A stretch of DNA of 64,000 nucleotides from Eulemur rufifrons (lineage: Eukaryota > Chordata > Mammalia > Primates > Lemuridae), in contig NC_091006.1 of the NCBI RefSeq assembly GCF_041146395.1, positions 11,910,001 to 11,974,000 of the forward strand. The letters run 5' to 3'. The position numbers and the translations under genes were made by a program. The stretch's first letter is position 1, and every line of letters starts with the position of its first letter. The notes under the pieces are model-generated. The model saw only the letters and a program-made list of their open reading frames with translations, ran no database searches and was not told where the DNA came from. Of this stretch, positions 13,515 to 37,836 are shown in pieces.

Positions 13515-14390
13515 CACCCGGCTGGTCTTCCCTCCCCTGTCCCTCGCTCCGCCTCCGCGCCGACGCCAGGGGCAGCTGGGCGTGTGACCTCAGCCTCCTG
13601 GGGACATGAGCCGGGGATCCCCTGACAGTTTTTCTTGCCTAAGTTATTTGAGTCACAAAGGCCTCCTTCCCCGCCTCCTGCTTCAGCTGGGTTGTTGGGT
13701 GGGGGTGGTGGCTTGGATTTAGGGGAGGGGGCTATAATGTAAAACGTCCCCCCTGCCAAACGAGGGGCAATCCGGTGTGTCGGTTCCTGTTTCTCCCACT
13801 TCCAGGCACACTCCGCCCCTCTGTCCCGGGGACACGCGTGTCTTTGCCAGGGATGGGGGCACCTGGTTGGTCTCACTGCTCCAGGTACTGGTCTTGTCTG
13901 TGTGGCTTCACGGATCGTGTGTGCAGGGCACTGGGAGCTGGGAGGTCCCTCCATACAGCCCGGCCTCTCCCCACTGCCCCACAGGCTATAAAACCAAACC
14001 AGAGACGGGCGGGGGGAGCCAGCCTCTCGGAGCTGTGCCCCCGGGCACCTGTGTCACGTCCTTGCCCGCGCCTCCAGCCGCGTGGCCCATGTCTCTGTGT
14101 GCGCACTCGTGAGTGAGAGAGAGAGATTTCAAACGCTCCTGTCCCCTCGACTTTGAAATCTGAGCAAAACAAGAAACCGGGGCCTTCCTCCCCACCACGT
14201 CCCAGCCAGTCTTCCCTGTTCCTCCCGCCTCCAGCCGCCCGGCCACATTTTGAAATCTCGGAGACAAAACTAGTACTGTAAGATAAATTTTTTTGTACTG
14301 TATTTATTGTGTATAACAGTTTTTTTAAAGAAGAATTCTGTACATTTAGAACTCTTGTAAATTAAAAACCGATCCTTTTTTTAAAACTGT
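13515..14390 (+). other. BICRA: BICRA 3' UTR
   Basis: Continues from the stop codon. It holds T-rich and A-rich stretches near 14285-14385 and ends just after the poly(A) signal at 14361. The exact cleavage site is inferred. Confidence 0.75.
14361..14366 (+). terminator. BICRA: BICRA poly(A) signal ATTAAA
   Basis: The common variant hexamer ATTAAA lies about 850 bases after the stop, with T-rich sequence just downstream. No AATAAA occurs in this UTR; an AATAAA at 15544 could serve a longer form but lies beyond L2-derived sequence. Confidence 0.7.
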
Positions 14391-14994
14391 ACTCCTGCCC
14401 CCTTGGCACCATTGCTTTTTTGGGTGTTGTAGGGGTGGTGGTCGCAGTCCGTGGGCCGGGGCTGCGTCAGGTTCCTAGGGCTGCTGGGACAAGGTAAGGG
14501 GGGGCTCAAAACAACAGACATTTGCTCTCTCCCCGTCCCAGAGGCCTGCAGTCTGGAAACAAGGTGGCAGTGGGGCCACACTGGGTGAGGGTCCTCCCTT
14601 GCCTCTCCCAGTTTCTGGTGGCCCCAAGTGTACCTTGGCTTGTGGCTGCCTCTCTCCACCCCGGCCACTTTGCCTGTGTGTCTCTTGTAAGAACTCCAGC
14701 CGTATCGGATCACAGCCCGCTCCACGCCGGTGTGACCTTGCTCTAACGTGGTCACATCCGCAGAGACCCTGTTTCCAAATAAGGTCACAGTCACAGGTGC
14801 TAGGGGTTAGGACATCAGCGTGTCTTTTGAGGGGGACACAATCCATGACAGTCAGGGCGTGGATAAGGCAGCTGCTAGTCCCCAAGTGTGGAATGGCGCC
14901 GCTCTCTCCCGGACCCAGAGTTTGGAGAAGCGGAGCCTGAGCTGGGTTTTAGTGTGCGGTGAATAACCTGCCCAGCGGCACACTGAGGCCCTCA

Positions 14995-15440
14995 GGGTCA
15001 GGTGGGAAGGGAAGGCTTCGCTGAGAAGGTAACATTTGAGCACAGACACGCACGAACTGAGGGAGGGAGCCACAGGGGATCTCTGGGGGAAGAGCATCCC
15101 AGGAAGAGGGAACGGCCAGTGCAAAGGCCCTGAGGCAGGAGCTCCGCGGGGAGTGTTGAGGAACAGCGAAAGGCCAACGTGGGCCCAGTGAGAGGTGGGG
15201 AGGGGTCCGGAGGTGAGGGCAGAGCGGGAACAAAGGGAGCCTATTCGTGAAGACCTTGTGCTCCGCGGGGACTTCGCTCTTAACTGAGGCCGGAGCCGCC
15301 GAGGGTTGTGAGCCGACTTAGGTTCACCGGCGCCCTCTTGCGGCCGCGAGGGAACAGACAAGGGGACGAGGGCGGAAACCGAGCACGGCACCAAGTCCAG
15401 GTGGGTGGTGACGGCGCCTGGACCTGGGTGATGCGCCCGG
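14995..15440. repeat. LINE L2 segment
   Basis: Contains the L2 phrases gtgcaaaggccctgaggcag and gggaagagcatcccaggaag and later ccaggtgggtggtgacggcg. The same order of phrases recurs in at least ten places in the window. A CTCF-like motif sits inside at 15329. Confidence 0.7.
15329..15343 (-). promoter_or_regulatory. CTCF-like motif inside L2
   Basis: Reverse strand reads CCGCAAGAGGGCGCC, a near match to the CTCF core. It lies in L2-derived sequence at the same relative place as the motif at 56885. Confidence 0.45.
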
Positions 15441-16129
15441 TTCCTCTGCAGGCCCCTGGGCGTGTTTGTGGGTGGGAAGCTGATACACGGAGTCTAAGAC
15501 AGATGGGCCATTCCCCTTCCCAGCTCGAGACCATCGCGTGTGAAATAAAGCTCTGTAGGGAAATGGCAGTTCTTAACATCCTTGGGTCACAAACTCCTGA
15601 CACTCTCCCGAAAGACCCCTCGTGGCTAAGCACAAAGGTGTGCCCATGCTTGCTACAAGCTCTGGGCCTGAGTTCTGGAAGGTTGACTGCACGCGGCTGG
15701 AGCAAAGGAACGGCGGTGACTAACGTGTTTGAACATGTGACCACGTGGGTTACTTATTGGGTCCTTGACCAGCTCTGTGTGGGAACCCATAGCCCCATCT
15801 TGCAGATGAGGAAAGTGAGGCCCGAAAGATGCAGTAAGTGGCCGGCAGGGCTGCAAGCCTCTGGGAGCGAGCCGGCGTCCTCCACGTGTGCGCACCCTGC
15901 TTCCTGGGGGCCAGGCCAGAGCCAGGCCTTTCCAAGCAGACCTTGGGGCAGCCGGAGACCCCAGTCCCCTGCCGAGGGCAAAACTGAGCTCAGCTGCTAC
16001 AGTTAGGGCCCGACTTAGAGACCTGCTCCCAGCTCCCAGCAGCAGCGCAGGGGGTGTCTGTGGGTCCCCTTGCCCACAGCTGAGCCATCCGGAAATGAGA
16101 GAGCCGCTCATGGTTACCTCTTGGCCAGT

Positions 16130-16745
16130 AAATTTTAAAAAGTTATTTTTTAAAAATTGCTGTAAAATATGCATAATGTGAATTTACCATTTTAGCCATT
16201 TTTGAGTGTACAGTTCAGTGGCATTAAGTCTCATTGTTGGGCATTTCCAGAACTATCCTTTTTTTTTTCCTCCAGGTCCCTGCACCTCTGGGACTCAGAG
16301 CGTCCAAGGCCTTGGGCCAAATCCTGCCCTGCTACTTGCTTGCTCCAGAAGCCCAGGGAAGCGACTTTGCCTCTCTGCACCTCAGCTTCCCCATCTACAA
16401 AATGGGTCTTTCTCTGGGCCCCACAAGAACACTTCCCTCAGTCTCTGCTGGAAGGGCACCTCCTCAGAGAGGCCTACTCCAGTGTCCATTTCCAGAACTA
16501 TTCATTTCCAGAACTTTCTCATGATCCCAAACAGAAATTCTATGCCCATTTAACACTAAGTCTCCATTCTCTCCTCCGCCAGCCCCTGGCAACCACCATG
16601 CTACTCTCTGTCTCTGTGAATCTGACCACTCCGGGGACCTCCATGTGAGAGGGAATCATACCGTGTCTGTCCTTCTGTGACAGGCCTATTGCACTTGGTG
16701 TGATGTCTTCCAGGTCCACCCGTGTCGTAGCATGGATCAGAATGT
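16130..16745. repeat. L1 remnant split by a retroposed insert
   Basis: Before 16256 and after 16487 the sequence is one old L1-like segment (gagtgtacagttcagtggca ... cagcccctggcaaccaccat). The middle 230 bases are foreign; see 16257-16486. Confidence 0.75.
16257..16486 (-). mobile_element. Retroposed copy of the sequence at 18297-18519
   Basis: Flanked by the 15-base direct repeat catttccagaactat (16242-16256 and 16487-16501), with a T10 tract at its left end, so it is a poly(A)-tailed insertion in minus orientation. Its reverse complement matches 18297-18519 with roughly 17 differences over about 220 bases, counted by eye. The match ends at ggacctggaggaaaaa in both, where the tail begins here. 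It carries no gene. Confidence 0.85.
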
Positions 16746-17822
16746 CTCCATTCAGATCTGGCAGATGAGGAAGGAGGGAGCTAGAAAAAAAAAAAATGAG
16801 ACTGTACCTTGGGGAGGGGGCCCAGTGGCTGCAAGGGCATCAGGAACGTTGGCGACAACCCAGGACAGATCTTAGGGACTCCCTGATTCAGACAGCAGAG
16901 ACACAGGAGACAAGACAGCAGCCCCCGTTATTTGGGGCTCAAATCGCACATAATGACGCAGGGTAGTGTTGACAGTGGCTTTTTCACTCTCTACACCCCT
17001 GCGTAGAATGATGTCTTTAAATGCAGCGTAAAATAAAACTCATAGGATTATAAAGGGAACCAGTTATACCGAGATACGGTATAGCACACGGTTATCCGTG
17101 TATTAAACCAAGTTTGTGACCCAGTAGTGGTGGCTGCTGTGTCAACGCGTTGCTCAGGAAGAGCCGGCTGTGGGTCTGATCGCGACGGTGTCAACCGCCA
17201 CTGGAAACCGCTGCAACGACTGCCGTGTGAGGACAACATCAGTGATTCCTCTGGGTGACGGTGACACAGGTCCCGCTGGTGCTCCTGTGCTTTGTTGCTC
17301 ACATTCATGGTCGAAGGAAAGAAACCCTGAATTTCAGAGAAAACTCCAGGAGTCACTTTTTTCCCCGTCCAAGTTCATGGTAGAAGTGAAAGCAGGTAGC
17401 TCGGGCTCAATTGCTCATTCTTCTACTCCTTGGGCAAGACTCTACTTCCCTGTACCTCCACTTCCCCATCTGAGAAATGGGAATAATAATAACAGGACTT
17501 CCCCTCCTGGGGGAAGGGAGATGATTTGGGACAAGCTTTTAGGGCAGAGCCTGTCTCCTAGCAGTAATAATATTAACGTTAGTTTCGCTAAGCTGCAGGT
17601 CTTTTTACATTATGTATACACACATAGTATGTACCAGCTTCGTTGAGATATACTTCACAAGCCACACGATGCACCCATTTAAAGCATACAATTCAATGGT
17701 TTTTAGTGTGTTTGCAGAGCTGTGCAACCGTCACCACAGTCAGTTTTTAGAACATTTCATCATCCCAATGAAATGCATCATTGCATTTAACCAATTAAAT
17801 ATTTACTATTAATATATTAAGT

Positions 17823-17937
17823 TAGCCAGGCACAGTGGCTCACACCTGTGATCTTGGCACTTTGGCAGGTTGAGGCAGGAGGATTGCTTGAGGCCAGGAG
17901 TTGGAGACCAGCCTGGGCGATACAGTGAGCCCCTGTG
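17823..17937 (+). mobile_element. Alu left monomer
   Basis: agccaggcacagtggctcac ... gagaccagcctgggcgatac, without a clear A-tail; it runs into L2 sequence. Confidence 0.7.
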
Positions 17938-18330
17938 GTGAGTCAGGCATCTTGCCAGGTGCTGGGGGCACAACGGGGTACCACCCAGTTGGAATAATAA
18001 TAATTTCCCTACAAGAAAAAGAAATTTAAAAAAAATGTTTAAATTAAATATTAAATATTTTATTTAAAATTTTAAATATTTTTTAAAAAGAATATTTCTT
18101 TGCCTTGTGCCAGGCACTGTGCCAGTCACGGGGGCAATGACAGTGAACCAAACAGACAGGATCCTGCCCTTGGGAAGCTCACATTCTAGTGCAGGAGATT
18201 GAAAGCAAGTAACCTATGTAGACTGGCCGATGGCGACAAGTGCTAAGAAGGAAAATAAAGTAGGGACAGGGGACAGGAATGTCGGGGCTGGGTGGGGACA
18301 TCAGAGTAGGCCTCTCTGAGGAGGTGCCGT
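17938..18330. repeat. L2 segments
   Basis: Phrases gccaggtgctgggggcacaa, gtgccaggcactgtgccagt, gggaagctcacattctagtg, and a diverged gcctctctgaggaggtgcc. The A/T-rich stretch 18000-18090 interrupts it. Confidence 0.65.
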
Positions 18331-18519
18331 TCAGGCAAAGACTGAGGGAAGTGTTCTTGTGGGGCACAGAAAAAGACCCATTTTGTAGATGAGGAAACTG
18401 AGGTGCAGAGAGGCAAAGTTGCTTCCCTGGGCTTCTGTAGCAAGCAAGTAGCAGGGCCAGGATTTGGCCCAAGGCTTTGTATGTTCTGAGTCCCAGAGGT
18501 ACAGGGACCTGGAGGAAAA
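18297..18519 (+). other. Likely parent of the retroposed copy at 16257-16486
   Basis: Continuous with L2 on its left and followed by MIR-like wording (gatgaggaaactgaggtgca). It lacks flanking duplications and a pure A-tail, so it looks like the older, in-place copy. Its transcription is only inferred from the existence of the copy. Confidence 0.6.
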
Positions 18520-18532
18520 ACCCAAGGGCTGA

Positions 18533-18914
<382 letters not shown>

Positions 18915-19134
18915 CAAGGGCTGATTTCCTAGGCACCTACTGTGGGCCAGGTGCACCGCCAAGACCCGAACAATCTCTGTGGGTTTTCTGAATTCATATC
19001 TCTGGGTTCAGTTGTCTCATCTGTAAAATGAGGTTAACAGTACCTAGTTCTCTGGGAAATTTTGAAGATTTGATGAGATAATATGTCAGGAGCTTAGAGC
19101 GGTGTCTGCTCTTATAGGAATAGCTCAGTCAACG

Positions 19135-19690
19135 TTAGGGATGTGTTCAATAAATATTTACTGAGCCTCTGTGGTGAGTCAGGCATCGTAGTAGGCGCTG
19201 AGGGCACAACAGGGACCCACAGTCAGAAATCCCTGCCCGAGCTCCTCGTGGGGCTTGGTTCTCATGAGGGAAACAGTTGCTTAAGCAGAGAAAGGTAGAA
19301 TATGTGGCATGGTTGTAAGGACTGTGGCGATTTCGAGAAAGAGCAGTGATAAGGGGTAGGTGGTGGGTGCTACATCAGACAGGGAGATCAGGGAGGGCTT
19401 CTTCGAGGAGGTGACATTTGAGCAGAGACCTGAGGGAAGGTAAGGAGTGAGGCATGTGGGTTCCCGGGGGAAGAGCAGAAGGAACAGCAAGTGCAAAGGT
19501 CCTGAGGTTGAAGGGTTGCTGGTGTGTTGGAGGAACAGGGAGGGGGCCAGTGTGGCTGCCGCCGGAGGGGAAGAGCGAGAGAGGGGGAGATGTGAGCAGA
19601 TCGTGCCGGGCCTTGTGGGCCACAGTGAGGTCTTTGGCTTTTACTCCGAGAGAGACGGGAGCCAGGGAGGGTCTTGAGCAGTGGAGTTTC
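19135..19690. repeat. Long L2 segment
   Basis: Starts caataaatatttactgagcc and contains gaggaggtgacatttgagca, gcaagtgcaaaggtcctgag, gggccttgtgggccacagtg and tcttgagcagtggagtttca: the longest continuous L2 stretch in the window. Confidence 0.75.
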
Positions 19691-19911
19691 ATGAATTCAC
19701 TTACGTTTAAAATTATTATTATGGGGGAGGTGAAAAAACTAAAACTAAAACTAAAATTATTATTATTGCTGCTGCTGCAATTGTGTTATTTCCATGGTAA
19801 GAGGAGAGGCCGAGACCCCCTAGCGGCCCAGTGCCCGAGCTGGAGGCGGAATTCCCATCCCAGCCTGGGAGCCGGCGCTCCCGCCCCTCGCGAAGGCGTC
19901 CTCCCCGCTCC

Positions 19912-19926
19912 CCGCCAGGGGGCGCC
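19912..19926 (+). promoter_or_regulatory. CTCF-like motif at EHD2 promoter
   Basis: CCGCCAGGGGGCGCC, a full match to the CTCF core consensus, on the + strand within the CpG island. Confidence 0.55.
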
Positions 19927-19929
19927 GGA

Positions 19930-20109
19930 GGCCGGGCGCGCGGTTCGAGGGGGGCGCCTCGTCCCGCCCCCCTGCCGCTCCCTCCCGCCTCCCGGCCCGG
20001 CCCCACCCGGCTCAGACCGCTCCGCACCCTCCGCGAGCTCAGGCCGCTCCGCGGGCGCCTCGGATCCCCGCGGGACCCCCGCCGGACCCCCGCCCAGCGC
20101 GCCCGGCCG
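19930..20109 (+). other. EHD2: Probable non-coding first exon of EHD2
   Basis: A strong donor (ccg|gtgagt) lies at 20110 inside the CpG island. EHD2 has its start codon in the second exon, whose acceptor is at 21932. The 5' limit given is arbitrary. Confidence 0.45.
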
Positions 20110-21932
20110 GTGAGTGCCCCCGACCCCGACCCGGACCCCCCCCCGCGAGCTCGCCCGGGCCCCCGGTCCGCACCCCCCGGGCTTGCCCGGACCCCCGACC
20201 CCCGACCCCACGAGCTTGCCGGGGCTCCCGATGTTTCCCTGCTCCCCGAAAACCCGGTCCTCGCCCGCCCCCGGGCTGTAACGGTTCCCCCCCGGACCCC
20301 GTGTTCCCCCAGTCCCTGCCAGTCTGTGACAGTGTCCCCCAGCCCCCCAATCCTCCCCCACTCTGCCCCCAGTCTCCTCCAGTGCCCCCCAACCCCCTCC
20401 AGACCCCTCCTTGCCTGGGACACCACCCAGGGCTCCCGCCCTCTGCCCATGTCCCAGGTCCCCGCCCTGCCTCTCCCTCACCTCTCCTGCCTTTTTAAAA
20501 GTATCTGTATGATTTTATGGATATTAACATATTTGATTTGCAGTTATTTTCATGCTCAGATTATCCCATCTTTGACCAGTGGGAGCCCCTTCAAGCGGGG
20601 TCCTGTGACCCTGTGACATGCCCCACTGGTCTCTGGACACTTCCCCAGTGTCCCACCCAGGCTCACTTACTCTTCCCTGCCCCAGCCCTGGACTCTGCCA
20701 TCTCCCCAAAGAGTCCTGCGTTCTTTTCGTGGGGAACGGTGCTCAGAGACCCTGGTCTGAGCGAAAGGCCGTTCTTTATAAGCATCCGCTTAGACTGATC
20801 AAGATTTTTTATTTTTAAAAGAGCAAAGACGTATATTCCCTATAGCAGCAATGACAGAGGGGGGACATCACTACAGATCCTACAGTGAATAGGATGGAAG
20901 AGGTGGCAGAGGACGCGGTCTGGGTGCTGGGCGTGCTCTCGTCGGCTGGGTTGGCTGCCGTTTTGCTCCCTAACCCGGTCGCTTATCCCTGGGACAGGAG
21001 CACAAGCGCTGAGCGCAGCCTGCCTGGATTTAAGTCCCAGCTCGAGCATTTTGTAGCTCAGTGATCTTGGGCAAGTCACTGCTGTCTTCCTGAGCCTCCG
21101 TTTCCTTGCCAGAAAAGCGGGGCTGTTAATAGACCTACCTGACCGACCGTGTTATGAGATGAAATGAGCTAGACCAGCGTCTGGCATGCAGTGATCATAA
21201 ATGTTGAATTATTCTCGTTAATGCCTAAGGCCCCTCGTGACCTGGGTGCACCCTGGCAACCTCCTCGGCCCCATTTCTCATCCCTCCTCCTCGAGCTCCT
21301 GTGCCCAGCCACCCACCCAGACATTTCGCAGCTCCCAGCACCCAGGGCCTCTCACACCTGCAGGCCTCTGACGCGCCATCCTCTCTGCCCGAACCCCCAG
21401 GTCTGGGCTGCCCTTCACGGCGCGGTCATGGAGCCCTGTGGACTTGAGTCAGTTTATCATGCCCTTGGCCGGGCGCCGTGGCTCACGCCGGTAACCCTAG
21501 CACTCTGGGAGGCCGAGGCGAGAGGATCGCTCGAAGTCAGGGGTTCGAGACCAGCCTGAGCAAGAATGAGACCCTGTCTCTAAAAAAAAAAAAGATTAAA
21601 AAACTAAATGATCATGCCCCCCGCCACGCCCCATGCCTGCCACATCCATGCATTGGTCAGTGCTTGGTCCCTGGGTCCTCACTGGGGGATCTGGGTGGGG
21701 GGGGCAGTCTCCAGCTCCTCTCCGGGTCCATAGCTCCTGAAGCATGGAGAGAGTGATTTCGGTGAAAATGTGTCAAATGATGGCAGCAAGAAGCGAGGAA
21801 GAGAAGAATGAAGGGATGAGGAATACATTTCTTCCAGGCAGCTTCTGCCTCCTTCCCTTTGTGCATCTCTTGGTCTTCCATAATCAATTCCCCTCCTTCA
21901 CCCATACCACTATTAATCTTTTCTTCCTGCAG
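20110..21932 (+). other. EHD2 intron 1
   Basis: C-rich to about 20500, then ordinary sequence. 21015-21220 is MIR-like. A left Alu monomer lies at 21469-21593. Nothing coding seen. Confidence 0.5.
21469..21593 (+). mobile_element. Alu left monomer with A-tail
   Basis: ggccgggcgccgtggctcac ... gagaccctgtctc then A12. A single monomer with CpG-rich, fairly undiverged sequence. Confidence 0.8.
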
Positions 21933-22121
21933 CTGGCTCGCCACCATCCCCCTCTTCCTCCTGCCACCGGCCATCGGCGCTCTCTGCACCTCCTCCTTCA
22001 CCTGGACGTTCTACCTTCGGTCCCCCTTCCTCCGCCAGGCAGTCCACCGTCAACGCCCTCTCCTTCCTCAGGCAGCTCTCCACCCGCACGTCTCCCTCTG
22101 CGACCCCAGTGCGCAGCCACC

Positions 22122-34937
<12,816 letters not shown>

Positions 34938-36005
34938 GGCAACTGCCACCCACTGGCCTTCCCTCCCACTTGCCCTGCTGTGGCTCCCCAGCTCCAGTCG
35001 GATGCACTCATGCCCCTGTCCCGGCTCACGCACACCCTGCCTGCCCACCCCACCCAGCTGTAAGGACCGGCGGTCTCCCTCCCTGCTGCTGCCAGACACC
35101 CGGTTGAAGCGTTTAGTGGGGACCATGGGAGGGACAATGCTTCGCACCTCCACCCTCACATATACTCAGGCACATCACGCCGACACCGACACAGGCATCC
35201 ATCCATTCATCGTGCATTCAAATATTTATTGAGTAGCTACTAAGTGCCCGGCCCTGTTCTGGGCACTGGAGACACACACATCTGCCCTCATGGAGCTGAC
35301 GCTCTCAGGAGAGGGCACCTACACAGTCACAGGAACACACGCTGATCCCGGCAGGACCCCTTGCCTCACCTCTCCTGCCCAGCCAGGCAAGGACCCCCCC
35401 CCCCCCCCCGCCCACTCCATCACACCCTCAGGTCTTGGGACCACTGGGGGCTAGGAGGGGAGACACAACCTCCCACTTCTGCAGATGGACCCCTCTTTAG
35501 CCCCCACCGCGGGGAAAGCTCCCTGCTTCTGGCCACGCCCATTTCCCTGCTAAGGATCCTGTAGCAGGCAGAAGAGCCCCTTCCTCCTTCCATCCTTGCT
35601 GCTTCTGTCCTCTGCCCCCTTGCCTGGACTGAAGTGCCAGCCTGCCCTGGGCCCCCACAGCTGGCCGTCCTCTCCACCCACCGACAGTCCTACCAGGTAG
35701 AAAGGCTCCAGGCCTTTATTGTAGCCCCCTTTCCAGGGATGTCGTTGGGGGGGGGGTGGTTCTTGGTGCTACAGCCCTCCCCCCATCCGGAAAGGGACCT
35801 CCTCACCTTTTCCTGCCTTCACCACCCCTGGCAGGCGGCCTCAAGGGAAAGGTGGGGAAGAGCGGAGCGGGTGGAGGCGATGCCCCCTCCAGGTTGCTCG
35901 CTGGGATTCCCACGCCCACCATCGACCCCCACCCCACGCCTGGGAGGGGCCTGTGAACAGAATAGAGTCCCCACAGAGCGAATAAAGCCAAGGCTTCTTC
36001 TGTGT
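34938..36005 (+). other. EHD2: EHD2 3' UTR with an L2 fragment
   Basis: From the stop to just after the poly(A) signal at 35981. 35205-35340 is L2-derived (aatatttattgagtagctac, ccctcatggagctgacgctc). A C-run lies at 35396-35409 and a G-run at 35748-35757. Confidence 0.75.
35981..35986 (+). terminator. EHD2: EHD2 poly(A) signal AATAAA
   Basis: Canonical hexamer about 1,045 bases after the stop, followed by a T/G-rich stretch (ttcttctgtgtggcag). Confidence 0.8.
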
Positions 36006-36284
36006 GGCAGTCAGGTTGTTTTGGGACAGGGATCAACCACCCCCAACCACCTCCACCCCCAGGGAAGGAGAGCCCTGGGCAGGACTTGGGGTGCGGGGAG
36101 GTCCCCTCCAAGCCTTCAGGGGCGGGGTGGAGTCCGTGACTCAATGCAGCAGAGCCTGGTGACTCAGGCCTGGGCTGGGGGCCAGACCGGCATATTTTCC
36201 AAAGAAAAGTTACTCTGGGGCCCTCCCTCCGGGACATCCCTCCCTCCCTCCTCCCACCGCGGGGGCCTGGGAACCAAGCCCTGG

Positions 36285-36320
36285 GGCGCGCGCGCCCGTG
36301 TGTGTGTGTGTGTGTGTGTG
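36285..36320. repeat. Alternating CG/TG tract
   Basis: gcgcgcgcgc followed by a (TG)n microsatellite: alternating purine-pyrimidine of the kind that favours Z-DNA. A second pure CG tract lies at 36437-36452. Confidence 0.85.
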
Positions 36321-36595
36321 TGTCCGCCCTGCCTCTCAACGTGCACTCACACAACCTGGGTACACAACTGGGACACCTGGGACACGTGACACGGTGGACG
36401 CACAGGCTCCTAGCAGGGGAAGCGGTGATGCTGCCGTGCGCGCGCGCGCGCGCCCACGCCCTGGGGACTCGGCCTTAGCCAGGCGGCGCGGCCCTGCACC
36501 CCGTCCAGCGCACACACCCAAGGCCACACCCCAGCGCCCCGGGCCACGCTGGCCGCGCACTCTTCCCGCCCACGCGCGCCCGTTTCGCGGCTCCC

Positions 36596-36610
36596 GGCGC
36601 CCTCTGGCGG
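36596..36610 (-). promoter_or_regulatory. CTCF-like motif between EHD2 and NOP53
   Basis: Reverse strand CCGCCAGAGGGCGCC, a full match to the CTCF core, within a CpG-dense block. Confidence 0.55.
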
Positions 36611-37260
36611 ACACCGAGACGCCAGGGGGGCGGGTCGCCGAAACTCCGGTCCGAGGTGGTCGGCGCCCAGGTCCCTGAGGCTTGTCACCTTCCAGGATCC
36701 CGCTGAGTTCCACCGTGTGGCCACCGTGTGGCGCCTTCCCTCTCTGTGCCTCTTTCCTTTATGAGTCTAGAATGGCCTTTCCGAGGCCCTGGATCTCTCT
36801 GGATGGTTGCCAGGGCCCAACGGCCCCTGAGTTTCCTTCCTTATTTGTAAATAGCAAAGATTAGTGGATTCTAAGATGAAGTCTCAGGGGGCGAGGCGGT
36901 TTATAATAGCTAACGTTCAGATGTCAGGCACGATCTTATCACCTCGTTTAATCTTCAGAATAATCTATGAGGCAGATATATCATTATCATCCTTATTTTA
37001 CAGATGAGGAAACTGAAGCACGGCGCAGCAGCTTGCCCGTGAAAAATTCTCAGTCTGCGCTTCTAGGGTCCTAATAATGTATGTTTTTAACATCCCTCAA
37101 ATATAACGTTCTGTGCTTCCAGCTTCGACATTCCTAAAGTTCTTTGATTTCTAAGATTCCAGGATTGGATGATTGAGAGGACAAACGTTCTGAGATTGGA
37201 ACGTGTCTTGGGCCGAATCTGCCACTTACGGTTCTGATTTTTTTCTCTTTTAAGAAAACG

Positions 37261-37524
37261 AGACTCTCTGGGAGGCCGAGGCAAGAGGATCGTTTGAGCT
37301 TAGGAGTTGAGACCAGCCTGAGCAAGAGTGAGACCCCGTGTCTACTAAAAATAGAAAAATTAGCCCGGTGTGGTGGCGCGCACCTGTAGTCCCTGCTACT
37401 CGGGAGGCTGAGGCAGGAGGATTGCTTGAGCCCAGGAGTCTGAGGTTGCTGTGAGCTGTGAGGACGCCAATGCACTCTAGCCCCGGCGACAGAACAAGGC
37501 TCGCCTCAAAAAAAAAAAAAAAAA
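37261..37524 (+). mobile_element. Alu, 5'-truncated
   Basis: Starts inside the left monomer at actctctgggaggccgaggc and ends in A17. Carries the strepsirrhine right monomer (gaggttgctgtgagctgtga). Confidence 0.85.
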
Positions 37525-37569
37525 TGAGATTTAAAAATAATCAGCTTGAGCAAAGACCCCGGGCAGCCG

Positions 37570-37836
37570 GGAAAAGTGTTTTGCTGAGGGCGAGAGCCTA
37601 GAACCTCTGCCCCGCCCCCGCCACTAGGAATCTCCAGATGCCCTAGCAAAGAACGAAGGAGGGAGGAGCTAGTTCTCCTTAACCAAGATGGCAGCCTCCT
37701 CGCCCCTTCGCCACTCTACTAAGATGGATCCACCGGAAGTACGTCACGGGAGGGGGTGGGAAGTCTGCGCGCGCATGCCCAAAAGGGGGATTGTGGGGCA
37801 CCGGCAGCCGAATTCTTCCTTTGGCAAGATGGCGGC
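37570..37836 (+). promoter_or_regulatory. NOP53: NOP53 promoter: ETS, CRE-like, NRF1-like and YY1 motifs
   Basis: CpG-rich and TATA-less. ETS site CCGGAAGT at 37733-37740 overlaps a CRE-like TACGTCAC at 37740-37747. An NRF1-like gcgcgcatgc lies near 37770. A YY1 motif AAGATGGCGGC at 37826-37836 spans the start codon, a typical layout for ribosome-related housekeeping genes; a weaker aagatggcagc occurs at 37685. Binding is inferred. Confidence 0.6.

Larger units (their letters stand above)
19795..20330 (+). promoter_or_regulatory. EHD2: CpG-rich EHD2 promoter region
   Basis: A dense cluster of CG dinucleotides and GC boxes (cccgcccc, ccgcccc) with no TATA box, about 2 kb before the first coding exon. 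It contains a CTCF-like motif at 19912. The transcription start is not determinable from sequence alone. Confidence 0.65.
36006..37560. other. EHD2-NOP53 intergenic spacer
   Basis: 36285-36320 holds alternating CG and TG tracts, 36437-36452 a (CG)n tract. 36420-36670 is CpG-dense with a CTCF-like motif; 36895-37040 is an L2/MIR-type remnant; 37261-37524 is an Alu. No gene recognised. Confidence 0.55.

Noticed and set aside
12429..13517. Long antisense open frame (362 codons) opposite the BICRA last exon
   Set aside because: Caused by high GC and codon composition of the sense exon; low-complexity Gly/Arg product with no recognisable domain.
15544..15549. AATAAA as a distal BICRA poly(A) signal
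   Set aside because: Lies beyond L2-derived sequence with no continuity to the BICRA UTR; the ATTAAA at 14361 is in a better position.
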